From: Corynebacterium sp. p3-SID1145
GTDB taxonomy: Bacteria > Actinomycetota > Actinomycetes > Mycobacteriales > Mycobacteriaceae
Direction: 5' to 3'
DNA length: 64,000 nucleotides
Assembly: GCA_025144245.1 (NCBI GenBank)
Contig: JALXXC010000002.1
Span: forward strand, 62,001 to 126,000
Below the pieces are notes generated by a model that was given only the letters and a program-made list of their open reading frames with translations, ran no database searches and was not told the origin of the DNA. Positions 38,683-45,794 of the stretch are shown here, piece by piece. Both the position numbers and the translations under genes were made by a program. Within the stretch, counting starts at the first letter, position 1; each line of letters starts with the position of its first letter.

Positions 38683-39323
38683 AGATCGTGATCGCCGACG
38701 ATTCCGCGCTGCTGCGCGAAGGTGTCGCGGGTCTGCTCACGCGGCGCGGCCACGAGGTGGTCGGGCAGGTGGGGGATGCGGAGGCGGTGCCGGGGGCCGT
38801 CGATAAGCATGCTCCCGACCTCGTGATCACTGATGTGCGCATGCCGCCCACAATGCGCGACGACGGCTTGCAGGCTGCTCTGAAGTTGCGCGAATGCGGC
38901 CCAGTCAATGTGCTTGTGTTGTCGCAGTACGTCGCGCCCGCGTACGCCCGCGAGCTGTTCTCCGGCGGCGACGGCGGCACCGGCTATCTGCTCAAAGACC
39001 GCGTCGCGGAGGTGAAAGACTTCGTCCATGCGTGCGAGACCGTGGCCAGCGGCGGCGTGGTCATCGACCCGGATGTGGCCAGCGAGCTCATGGCCGCCAG
39101 TTCCCAGTGGCTGACCACGCTCACCCCTCGCGAACGCGAGGTCCTCGAGCTCATGGCAGAGGGCCTGTCTAATGCCGAAATCGCCGGGAAGCTCTACTTC
39201 TCCGGCGCCGCGGTGGCCAAACACGTCTCCAGCATCTTCTCCAAGCTGGGGCTCACCCCCGACGAGGAGAACCGCCGCGTCCGCGCGATCCTGATGTACC
39301 TGTCCGAGCGCGGCATCAGCTAG
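38679..39323 (+). CDS. NarL/LuxR-family response regulator
   Basis: A 214-aa regulator. The receiver has the acidic pair ADD (7-8), phospho-acceptor Asp52 in LVITDVRMP and Lys in GYLLKDRV; the output domain is a LuxR helix-turn-helix (LTPREREVLELMAEGLSNAEIA, then AVAKHVSSIFSKLGL). It pairs with the soluble kinase by a 4-bp overlap. The 20-bp palindrome upstream of the pair is its probable binding site. It has one 11-mer copy. Confidence 0.93.
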   Translation: MKIVIADDSALLREGVAGLLTRRGHEVVGQVGDAEAVPGAVDKHAPDLVITDVRMPPTMRDDGLQAALKLRECGPVNVLVLSQYVAPAYARELFSGGDGGTGYLLKDRVAEVKDFVHACETVASGGVVIDPDVASELMAASSQWLTTLTPREREVLELMAEGLSNAEIAGKLYFSGAAVAKHVSSIFSKLGLTPDEENRRVRAILMYLSERGIS

Positions 39324-39390
39324 ATCCAGCCTCCACTCCACAGGCCAGTCCTGAGCGCCGCAGGGCCCGCCACTGCCGAGGACGACGGAC

Positions 39391-39426
39391 TAAAAAACGA
39401 AAAGGCCCCACCATACGGTGGGGCCT
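39391..39426 (-). terminator. Terminator of the PorH/PorA-like operon
   Basis: AGGCCCCACC and GGTGGGGCCT pair perfectly around a 4-nt loop (39403-39426). On the minus strand the stem is followed by TTTTCGTTTTTT. It lies 20 bp past the second small gene. Confidence 0.85.
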
Positions 39427-39445
39427 ACGCGTGAAACGCGCCAGC

Positions 39446-39616
39446 TTAGGCGAACATGCCCAGGAGCTGGGAAGCGCCGTCAGCGATCTTGACCCACGGG
39501 CCAACGAAGACGTATGCGAGGTCGTAGGCGGCCGATCCGGTCGCGTCCTTATTACCCTCGACAAGCCCGCCAGCGAAATCTGCAATCGTCTTGACAATCT
39601 TGATGATGGTGTCCAT
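39446..39616 (-). CDS. Small PorA-like mycomembrane channel peptide
   Basis: A 56-aa peptide (MDTIIKIVKTIADFAGGLVE at the start, VKIADGASQLLGMFA at the end) with no signal peptide. It is amphipathic and has a strong ribosome site (AAGGAG, 5 nt spacing). It is the second of two tiny genes in tandem ahead of a shared terminator. In C. glutamicum, PorH and PorA are 57- and 45-aa peptides encoded in tandem that form a hetero-oligomeric cell-wall channel; the size, amphipathicity and pairing match. The sequence identity to known PorA is low, so this is an analogy of form rather than proven homology. Confidence 0.6.
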   Translation of the reverse strand: MDTIIKIVKTIADFAGGLVEGNKDATGSAAYDLAYVFVGPWVKIADGASQLLGMFA

Positions 39617-39686
39617 TTTGACTCCTTAAAAGCGTTGTGTGGTCCTGAAAGAGGATGGTTGGGTGGCTGCGGCGAACCGCAAGTTG

Positions 39687-39839
39687 TTAGGCTACGGCCT
39701 TGATGGCCTCGGCGAGGCTGCCGGTGATGTCGAAGAGGCTATGAACGCCCTTAATGACCTTGCCCCAGCCTTCCCAGGTATCGACGAAGTTGTCCAGGTG
39801 AAGAATGACAGTGTTCAGATCGATGTTGCTCAGATCCAT
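39687..39839 (-). CDS. Small PorH-like mycomembrane channel peptide
   Basis: A 50-aa peptide starting MDLSNIDLNTVILHLDNFVD and ending GSLAEAIKAVA, with no signal peptide. The MDLS start and helical amphipathic pattern recall PorH, which also begins MDLS. The ATG at 39839 is chosen over a longer frame because AAGGG lies 7 nt upstream and a full promoter lies further up. It is followed after 70 bp by the PorA-like gene. Mycolate attachment at a Ser is known for corynebacterial PorA/PorH and could occur here. Confidence 0.6.
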   Translation of the reverse strand: MDLSNIDLNTVILHLDNFVDTWEGWGKVIKGVHSLFDITGSLAEAIKAVA

Positions 39840-39933
39840 GTGAAAACCCTTACGTGTCAGCTTCGGATTCCGCACGTTGACTGCGATATCCCGAAGTCTC
39901 GAGTGATGAACGCCTGATCTTTAAGGCAATCTA

Positions 39934-39961
39934 ATGATATCTAGAGGGCTCGTACAGTCAA
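39934..39961 (-). promoter_or_regulatory. Promoter of the PorH/PorA-like operon
   Basis: On the minus strand TTGACT (39956-39961) and TATCAT (39934-39939) are separated by 16 nt, an unusually good sigma-A match for this genus. It leaves an 85-90 nt 5' leader before the PorH-like gene, as expected for a highly expressed surface protein. Confidence 0.65.
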
Positions 39962-40248
39962 CTCCTATTCTTCATCTTCTTCTACTGTTAACCTTGCCCG
40001 CTGGGACGCGTCGCTTTCTGGGAGAGGGAGCCCCCTGCGCCGGATCTGCAAGCCCATTACGTCGATTGCATTGGTAACGCTGGAAACTAGGCCAGTTTCA
40101 GCCGAAACTTTCCGGTGCCACCGAGTCATACTTCAGTTCTGAGTGACCTACGGAATTTACCTCACGTTAAATTAAACTTTATCTGAATTTCGGTCTGTGA
40201 AACACGTCTAGATGCCTCTCTTTACCGCTTCGGAACGGCTCCCGTGGG
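39962..40248. other. AT-rich gene-free region
   Basis: About 290 bp without a recognisable gene, notably AT-richer than the surroundings (about 40130-40210). It lies upstream of the strong minus-strand promoter and past the end of the SUFU-like gene; upstream activator sites are possible but I see no clear repeat. Confidence 0.4.
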
Positions 40249-40821
40249 CTAGTCCCGACCCCAATCCCCGATCCTCGTTTGCCGGCGGTGCAGGCGGCGC
40301 TCGAGCACCTCTATCCCCTGCTCTGAGGCGATCTCGTATTCGTCGTCGGTGAGCAGCACCAGCTCCAGCAACAGCGTCATGCGTGCCGGGGCACCGTCGT
40401 CGGTGGCAGGCTCGTTGACCAGCGGTGTGCCGCGGTCAAAGATCTGCGGCTCGCGCAGCAGGCCGTGATGAACGGTGAGAACCGGATCGTTCACCAGCCC
40501 CGGCAGCGCCGTCCCCGGCTGCCCCGGAATCCCAGCGTTGACGAGGGTATTCCACGCCCCTGCGACCGCCATGACACGCTGCTGCGGGGTCGCGCCACCC
40601 GCCGCACAAATGATCTCGCAGCGCACCTCTGTTACAGGAGCAACGCGGGTGCCATCCGCTTCGTGATCGTCGACAACAAGGCCGCTGTCGATCCCACTGA
40701 ACCCGACGCTGACCGCCGCCGGAATCACCGGTGTGACCCCGATGGCCATCCCGTTAACGTCGAGAAGGTCCATGGGGCCCAGAACGTCGGTGAGCCAGGC
40801 GTGTGTTTCGGCGGGAGTCAC
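40249..40821 (-). CDS. Suppressor-of-fused-like protein
   Basis: A 190-aa protein. The C-terminal pattern LLLELVLLTDDEYEIASEQG resembles the SUFU-domain signature (a hydrophobic strand followed by LTxxEYxxAxxxG), and EVRCEIICAAGG fits an earlier strand. Bacterial SUFU proteins are widespread but of uncertain role, some acting as immunity proteins. The GTG start overlaps the stop of the aminotransferase gene (TAGTG), so it is translated with it. The family call is tentative. Confidence 0.5.
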   Translation of the reverse strand: MTPAETHAWLTDVLGPMDLLDVNGMAIGVTPVIPAAVSVGFSGIDSGLVVDDHEADGTRVAPVTEVRCEIICAAGGATPQQRVMAVAGAWNTLVNAGIPGQPGTALPGLVNDPVLTVHHGLLREPQIFDRGTPLVNEPATDDGAPARMTLLLELVLLTDDEYEIASEQGIEVLERRLHRRQTRIGDWGRD

Positions 40822-42092
40822 TAGTTTTCGAGCTTCTCCAGCGCCGCGAGAAGCACGCAGGTGGCCACGCCGTCCATGGCCGTGCGCACTTCGTCGATAG
40901 GCGGAAGCGATGGCGCAAGACGGATATTACGGTCGTTCGGGTCCTCGCCCTTCGGAAATGCGGAACCGGCCTTGGTGAGGGTGATCCCGGCCTCGCGGGC
41001 GAGCTCCCACACACGGTGGGCGGTGCCGTCGACGACGTCCAGGGAGATGAAATAACCGCCGGCTGGAGTGGTCCAGCGCGCGACCTCGTACTCGCCGAGA
41101 CGGCCCTCGAGGATCTCCAACACCGCGTCGAATTTCGGTTTGAGGATCTGTGCGTGCTTCTGCATCAGGGCACGCACGCCGTCGGCGTTGCCGAAGAATT
41201 TCGCGTGCGCCAGCTGGTTGATCTTGTTCGGCCCGATGCCGCGGATCCCAGCAATGGAGGCGTACCAGTCCAGGTTCTCCGTCGACGAGGCAAAGAAGGC
41301 CACGCCAGCGCCCGCGTGCGTGATCTTGGAGGTGGAGCTCATCACCCAGAAGCGGTTCGGGTTGCCCGCTTCCTCCGCGATGCCGAGGACGTCGATAATC
41401 GGCGGGAACTCCTCGGTGAAGGTATGCACGGCATAGGCGTTGTCCCAGACGATGCGGAAGTCCGGCGCTGCGGCCTCCATCGACGCGAGCGCGCGCACGA
41501 CCTCTTCCGTCGCGGTCGCGCCGGACGGGTTGGCGAACATCGGCACGGTCCACATGCCCTTCACCGCCGGGTCTTTGACCAGCTCGGCGACGGCGTCCAC
41601 ATCCGGGCCGTCCTCAAGCATGGGCACGGTGACCATCTCGAAACCGAACTTCTCCGAGATGGCGAAATGGCGGTCATAGCCCGGGACTGGGCAGATCCAC
41701 TTCACGGTCTCCTCTTCGCGCCACGGACGCTCCGAATCGTTGTTTCCGAAGATGTAGGACCAGCTGACCAGGTCGAACATGATATTCAGCGACGAGGAAT
41801 CCTCCGCGTACAGGTTGTCCGCCGGCACTCCGATGAGCTCGCCCCAAATCTCCCGGATGTCCTTGATGCCCTTGAGGTTGCCGTAGTTGCGCACATCCGT
41901 GCCCGCGGCGTCCACGTAATTGCCGTTACCCGGCAACTCCAACAGGTCGTTGCTGAGGTCCAGCTGCTCCGACGACGGCTTGCCGCGCGTCAGGTCCAAG
42001 TCCAGGTTGCGGGCCTTGAGCGTTTCGTATTCCTCGCGCACCTTCGCCGCGAGTTCCTCACGGGCAGCGGCGTCCAGATCGAGCAGGGACAT
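40821..42092 (-). CDS. aspT: Aspartate aminotransferase (Rv3722c/AspT-like)
   Basis: A 423-aa PLP enzyme of the distinct actinobacterial branch typified by Rv3722c. The PLP lysine lies in VMSSTSKITHAGAGVAFF, the pyridine Asp in IVWDNAYAVHTF, and the substrate Arg near the C-terminus in DRNIRLAPSLP. It interconverts aspartate/2-oxoglutarate and oxaloacetate/glutamate. AAGGAA lies upstream of the ATG. The SRP RNA gene follows its promoter on the same strand, as in mycobacteria. Confidence 0.93.
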   Translation of the reverse strand: MSLLDLDAAAREELAAKVREEYETLKARNLDLDLTRGKPSSEQLDLSNDLLELPGNGNYVDAAGTDVRNYGNLKGIKDIREIWGELIGVPADNLYAEDSSSLNIMFDLVSWSYIFGNNDSERPWREEETVKWICPVPGYDRHFAISEKFGFEMVTVPMLEDGPDVDAVAELVKDPAVKGMWTVPMFANPSGATATEEVVRALASMEAAAPDFRIVWDNAYAVHTFTEEFPPIIDVLGIAEEAGNPNRFWVMSSTSKITHAGAGVAFFASSTENLDWYASIAGIRGIGPNKINQLAHAKFFGNADGVRALMQKHAQILKPKFDAVLEILEGRLGEYEVARWTTPAGGYFISLDVVDGTAHRVWELAREAGITLTKAGSAFPKGEDPNDRNIRLAPSLPPIDEVRTAMDGVATCVLLAALEKLEN

Positions 42093-42186
42093 CGTGGGAT
42101 CACTTCCTTCAAAGGAGTGGACTTTTTACGACGCCCAGATTACATGCGCCCAGCGCCCCTAGCCCCCACCGGATCCGGGCAAAATA

Positions 42187-42282
42187 AAGGGACCCCACGC
42201 ACCTGCCAGAGCTCGCTGACCCTTGCTGCGTTCCCGCCCTGGGGGAGTTCACAAGATATGCACCGCGTGAGATCCTGCGGGC
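42187..42282 (-). ncRNA. ffs: Signal recognition particle RNA, small bacterial type
   Basis: Read on the minus strand the core CAGGGCGGGAACGCAGCAAG, followed by GGTCAGCG, is the conserved SRP Alu-less domain IV with a GGAA tetraloop. The outer stem GATCTCACGC (42265-42274) pairs with GCGTGGGGTC (42191-42200), and TTTATTTT follows. It binds Ffh to target membrane proteins. Ends are approximate to a few bases. Confidence 0.9.
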
Positions 42283-42435
42283 AAGTGTAGTAGCTCGCGG
42301 CAACCAGTTCAAAAAGCACGCATTCCGCCTATCGACGCCCCACCCCACCACCAATTTTGTCCCCGCACCGCCATCCGCTAAAGTAGTGGCTCGACGCGCT
42401 GCGCTGGCCACGGCCGTGCAGCGGTGAACGTCGCT

Positions 42436-42521
42436 GGAGGATTCGACTAGCGGCCTATGTCACACGCCTGGAACGCGTGCGGGTTTCACGACCCTCGTGG
42501 GTTCAAATCCCACATCCTCCG
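42436..42521 (+). tRNA. tRNA-Ser (anticodon GGA)
   Basis: A class II tRNA: acceptor GGAGGAT/ATCCTCC, anticodon stem CACGC/GCGTG around CTGGAAC (anticodon 42470-42472), a long variable arm, T loop TTCAAAT, discriminator G. CCA is not encoded. Confidence 0.95.
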
Positions 42522-42832
42522 CAATGTCCCCTAGCCCACACATAAGGGCTGGGGGAATTCTTGTTTTCCCCGGCGCTTGATTCCCTCTCCCCCACCCGAT
42601 CAAGCCCTCTTCCGATTGCTCGGCCCACGCGACTCCAGCTTGGCACGCCGGTGAGTGCCGGTGAATCTGTTTACATTTCACGCCGACTGCTTGACAGGCC
42701 CAACTTTTTAACCAGCAGGTTTAAGTCCACCCATTATTTTCAATGTAAACAGATTCGCCCGCCCCACCGTGGAGGGCCTAAAGGCATCACAATCAGGTGA
42801 GGACCATGTGCGGTCAAGGGATTTCATTGACG
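42522..42832. other. Gene-free stretch between tRNA-Ser and gluQ
   Basis: About 310 bp with no gene. It contains a 94-100 bp AT-rich block bounded by near-perfect inverted repeats, annotated separately. A CCCCAGCC/GGCTGGGG-like pairing just after the tRNA (about 42527-42556) may end tRNA transcription. Confidence 0.5.
42660..42759. mobile_element. MITE-like element with 15-18 bp terminal inverted repeats
   Basis: GAATCTGTTTACATT (42663-42677) is perfectly repeated in inverse at 42742-42756; allowing one mismatch the arms extend to 18 bp (42660-42677 and 42742-42759). The 64-bp interior is AT-rich relative to the genome and has no coding capacity. I could not identify a target-site duplication, so the transposon reading is tentative; a long hairpin or regulatory structure is the alternative. 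Confidence 0.5.
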
Positions 42833-43750
42833 TCATGTCCACACAAATGGCTCGCAGGAGAGCATTTCCGGCGTGAATTTCTGCATCAACTCATCGGCGC
42901 TGGTATCGCCCGCGACACCAACTGAAACGGAGAGCTGCTCGACAATTTCTGTAATAGTTCGGTGAGCCAACATGTCCCGCAAAGTGACCGCCCCGTCGCG
43001 CTTCGCCAAGCGATCGCCACAGGTATTCACGACCAGCGGGACATGAACGTATTCAGGTTGGACCAAGCCGAGTTCGTGCGCCAAATACGCCTGCGCGGGC
43101 GCTGATTCCAGAAGATCATCGCCACGGACAATCTGGTCCACACCCTGGAACCCGTCATCGACCACCACGGCGAGGTTGTAGGCCCAATCCCCCGCCTGCG
43201 CCTGGTTCACATTGCCGCCGCGCTTGAGAATCACGTCGTCGACGGGGCCGGTGAATTCGCCTTTGTAGTAATCGGACACAGTCCACTCACGGGCATGGGC
43301 ACGCAGGCGGATGGCGGGGAGGCGGCCTTGGTCGGCGAGCTGGGAACGTCGATAAGCGCGCTGCTCTTCCGTGAGGTCGCGGCACGTGCCTGGGTACATC
43401 CCCGGCTGCGCGTGGGGCGCGGACGCCGCCTCCCTAATATCGCGGCGTGAGCAATAACATTCATACGTGTCGAGCTGCTCCAACGATGCTGCGTACGCCT
43501 CGCCGCGCTTGTGCTGGTAGATCACCGGCTCATCCCACTCAATGCCGAGCGCCGCGAGATCCTCGAGCTGGCGGCGGGCCGATTCCATGCTGGAGCGCTC
43601 CGAGTCAATGTCCTCCACACGCATGTAGAACTTGCGGCCCGACTGGCGCGCAAACAGCCACGCAAGCACCGCCGTCCTGAGATTCCCGAAATGGAGATCC
43701 CCACTCGGACTCGGTGCATATCGGCCAGCTGCAGGTTGTGAGTGAGACAT
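42833..43750 (-). CDS. gluQ: Glutamyl-Q tRNA(Asp) synthetase
   Basis: A 305-aa truncated glutamyl-tRNA synthetase relative that attaches glutamate to the queuosine base of tRNA-Asp. The HIGH-like motif is in [10 protein letters not shown], the KMSK equivalent is RLAKRDGA, and the zinc site is CYC plus YPGTC, as in E. coli YadB. It lacks the anticodon-binding domain. The ATG at 43750 is supported by TATCAT exactly 7 nt upstream (leaderless). It is divergent from a queuosine-precursor transporter with only 19 bp between start codons. Confidence 0.93.
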   Translation of the reverse strand: MSHSQPAAGRYAPSPSGDLHFGNLRTAVLAWLFARQSGRKFYMRVEDIDSERSSMESARRQLEDLAALGIEWDEPVIYQHKRGEAYAASLEQLDTYECYCSRRDIREAASAPHAQPGMYPGTCRDLTEEQRAYRRSQLADQGRLPAIRLRAHAREWTVSDYYKGEFTGPVDDVILKRGGNVNQAQAGDWAYNLAVVVDDGFQGVDQIVRGDDLLESAPAQAYLAHELGLVQPEYVHVPLVVNTCGDRLAKRDGAVTLRDMLAHRTITEIVEQLSVSVGVAGDTSADELMQKFTPEMLSCEPFVWT

Positions 43751-43756
43751 ATGTGC

Positions 43757-43763
43757 AATGATA
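43757..43763. promoter_or_regulatory. Overlapping divergent -10 boxes of gluQ and the queuosine transporter
   Basis: TATCAT on the minus strand (43758-43763) and AATGAT on the plus strand (43757-43762) overlap almost fully. Each lies exactly 7 nt before its own start codon, 43750 and 43770. Only one polymerase could occupy the site, so the two genes would be expressed alternately. Confidence 0.5.
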
Positions 43764-43769
43764 TTGCGC

Positions 43770-44444
43770 ATGTCGAACCCCATCTCCCACCCGCACCCCG
43801 TCGCGCGCTCGCCGTACCCGTATCTACTTGCGGTGTTCTGCGCGGTCTTCCTAATCTCCAACATCACCGCGCAAAAAGGTGTTGAGCTCGGACCGCTCGT
43901 CACCGACGGCGCGTTCTTCCTCTTCCCCATCTCGTACGTGATCGGCGACGTGATCGCTGAAGTCTACGGATTCAAAGCCGCCCGCCGAGCCGTGTTCACC
44001 GGCTTCGGCGTCGCCGTCCTCGCAGTGCTGTCCTTCTACATCGCGATCTGGCTGCCAGCCGCCGGGTTCTACGACATGCAGGACACATTCTCCGCTGTGC
44101 TGGGACTCCTGCCGCGCATCATCCTCGCCTCGCTGACCGGTTATGTCGTGGGCCAGCTGCTCAACGCGTGGGTGCTGCAGAAAATGAAGGAACGCTTCGG
44201 CACCGACAATCTGTGGGCACGCCTGATCGGCTCCACCATCGTCGGCGAATTCGCCGATACCCTGCTGTTCTGCTCCATCGCCGCCGGCGTCATCGGTATC
44301 GATTCGGTCGGGGCATTCGTGAACTACGTCGTGGTCGGCTTCCTGTGGAAAACGCTGATGGAGGTCGTCCTGCTCCCCGTCACCTACCCGACCATCGCCG
44401 CCGTGCGCCGAGCCGAGGAGCGCGCGAGCGCCGTGACGGCGTAG
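43770..44444 (+). CDS. yhhQ: Queuosine precursor transporter, YhhQ/VUT family
   Basis: A 224-aa membrane protein with six TM helices. Family segments are visible: [37 protein letters not shown] and [19 protein letters not shown]. coli YhhQ imports preQ0/preQ1; relatives import queuine. Divergence from gluQ and nearness to tgt support a queuosine salvage role. The start [10 protein letters not shown] at 43770 is chosen for its promoter spacing; an in-frame ATG at 43758 is the alternative. Confidence 0.88.
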   Translation: MSNPISHPHPVARSPYPYLLAVFCAVFLISNITAQKGVELGPLVTDGAFFLFPISYVIGDVIAEVYGFKAARRAVFTGFGVAVLAVLSFYIAIWLPAAGFYDMQDTFSAVLGLLPRIILASLTGYVVGQLLNAWVLQKMKERFGTDNLWARLIGSTIVGEFADTLLFCSIAAGVIGIDSVGAFVNYVVVGFLWKTLMEVVLLPVTYPTIAAVRRAEERASAVTA

Positions 44445-44507
44445 GCGCTGCTGCTGGGCCACTTCGCTGGCGGCGACTTCGGGCTTCTCGGCGGCGTCCC
44501 CGCGGAT

Positions 44508-44569
44508 CCAGCTATTTGGAACCAGCTTTTCACTCGTTTAGGGGTGGATAGCTGGATCCAAGTAGCTGG
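44508..44569. repeat. 62-bp hairpin repeat, copy B
   Basis: Arms 44508-44528 and 44549-44569 are inverted copies (three mismatches) around a 20-nt loop unrelated to the loops of copies A and C. It lies 104 bp upstream of a nuclease-like gene whose other side carries copy C. Confidence 0.85.
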
Positions 44570-44673
44570 TTTCTTTATGCCCGATCCGGCCCATGCGGTG
44601 CGGCCGTGGCTCAACCTTGCTACGGTGCGGACCCAGAGACCGCCCTCGGGGGATGCGGCTCAAGGGGGAAACA

Positions 44674-45612
44674 ATGAACTACGTCCAATTGCGGGGCCTA
44701 TTGGTCCCGCGGAGTCGGGTGCACGAACAACGCTGTGTGAAGCTGTCCGCCACAAAATTCATCCGAACCGCCGACTGGGATCGGTTGAAGCGATTCGAAC
44801 AGGACTACCTCCGGTGCTACGCCGTGGCGACAGCAGCGCACAAAGCTGTCCTCGTAGGGCGCTCCGCTGCTCGGGTTGCGGGCTTATGGGTGCTTCCGCT
44901 GCAAACTGACACAGTGGAACTCGCCCAGACATCCGGCCGCCCGCCATCCACGAAACAGTGGCCGCCACATGTGCGCTACCACCACATATCAGTAGCCGAC
45001 AACGACTTCCGAGAGCTCATAGCCGAAGACGGAACCGGGCGCAGCACACTCCGGATCACCCAAACACACCGCACTATCGCCGATGTAGCCCGGCTGCACG
45101 GCCTGCGTCACGGCGTCGTCGCGCTGGACAGTTGGCTCAGCGGGACCACCCACATGAACGCGCTGGAAATCCGTGAAAGCGTCGAAACCGCTATCACCCT
45201 TCTCGCGGGCAAGAAAGGCATCGCCGTAGCCCGCCAAGCGTTAACGCTCAGTTCCAAGCTGTCGGAGTCACCGTATGAGTCGCTGTTTAGAGTCGTCCTC
45301 GCCGAACACGGAATCACCGCCCAACCCCAGATGTGGATCGGGCGGCGCACACGAGTCGATTTGCTGTGGGGGCAACTGGTCATTGAGATCGACGGGGAAT
45401 CCAAATACGAGAACGTCCCTCACGAAACGGTTCTTAAACAACTCAAAAGGGAGAACTGGCTCCGGGAGCAGGGCTTCGAGGTGATACGTCTCTTCCCCGC
45501 AGAGATTCTCCGCGACGAGCAGGGGTGTGTCCAGCGAGTCGTCGAAGCCAAGGCACGTGCGGATGCCAGAGGACCGGTCCGTGTCCGGGCGACCCGGAAC
45601 AGGCCGTTCTAG
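44674..45612 (+). CDS. DUF559/Vsr-like nuclease-domain protein
   Basis: A 312-aa protein. The N-terminal 200 residues resemble the AbiEi-type/winged-helix regions found in many actinobacterial DUF559 proteins (AVLVGRSAARVAGLWVLPL, RTIADVARLHGLRHGVVALD). The C-terminus has the PD-(D/E)XK-like Vsr/DUF559 core: SPYESLFRVVLAEHGI, DLLWGQLVIEIDGESKYEN, then LKQLKRENWLREQGFEVIRL. AAGGGGGA precedes the ATG. It is bracketed by hairpin repeats B and C and interrupts a queuosine gene group. A second member of the family lies at 62472-63452. Whether it acts in defence, repair or mobility is unknown. Confidence 0.75.
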   Translation: MNYVQLRGLLVPRSRVHEQRCVKLSATKFIRTADWDRLKRFEQDYLRCYAVATAAHKAVLVGRSAARVAGLWVLPLQTDTVELAQTSGRPPSTKQWPPHVRYHHISVADNDFRELIAEDGTGRSTLRITQTHRTIADVARLHGLRHGVVALDSWLSGTTHMNALEIRESVETAITLLAGKKGIAVARQALTLSSKLSESPYESLFRVVLAEHGITAQPQMWIGRRTRVDLLWGQLVIEIDGESKYENVPHETVLKQLKRENWLREQGFEVIRLFPAEILRDEQGCVQRVVEAKARADARGPVRVRATRNRPF

Positions 45613-45637
45613 GTGATCGACTTCCGGCACAACAGAT

Positions 45638-45699
45638 CCAGCTACTTGGACCCCGCTATTTGGCCGAAAAGGGCCACTAAGCTGGATCCAGGTAGCTGG
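45638..45699. repeat. 62-bp hairpin repeat, copy C
   Basis: Arms 45638-45658 and 45679-45699 are inverted copies with a few mismatches around a 20-nt loop that itself holds GGCC/GGCC pairing. It begins 25 bp past the nuclease-like gene, so the gene is enclosed by repeats B and C. Confidence 0.85.
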
Positions 45700-45794
45700 A
45701 TTTGCGGTTATGGGGGGCTGGCTGGTCGCGGGTCGGGTCTGCGGCACACGCGGGGGCGGGGTGCGGCGGCAGTGGCACAGGCCAGTGCGGGGCG

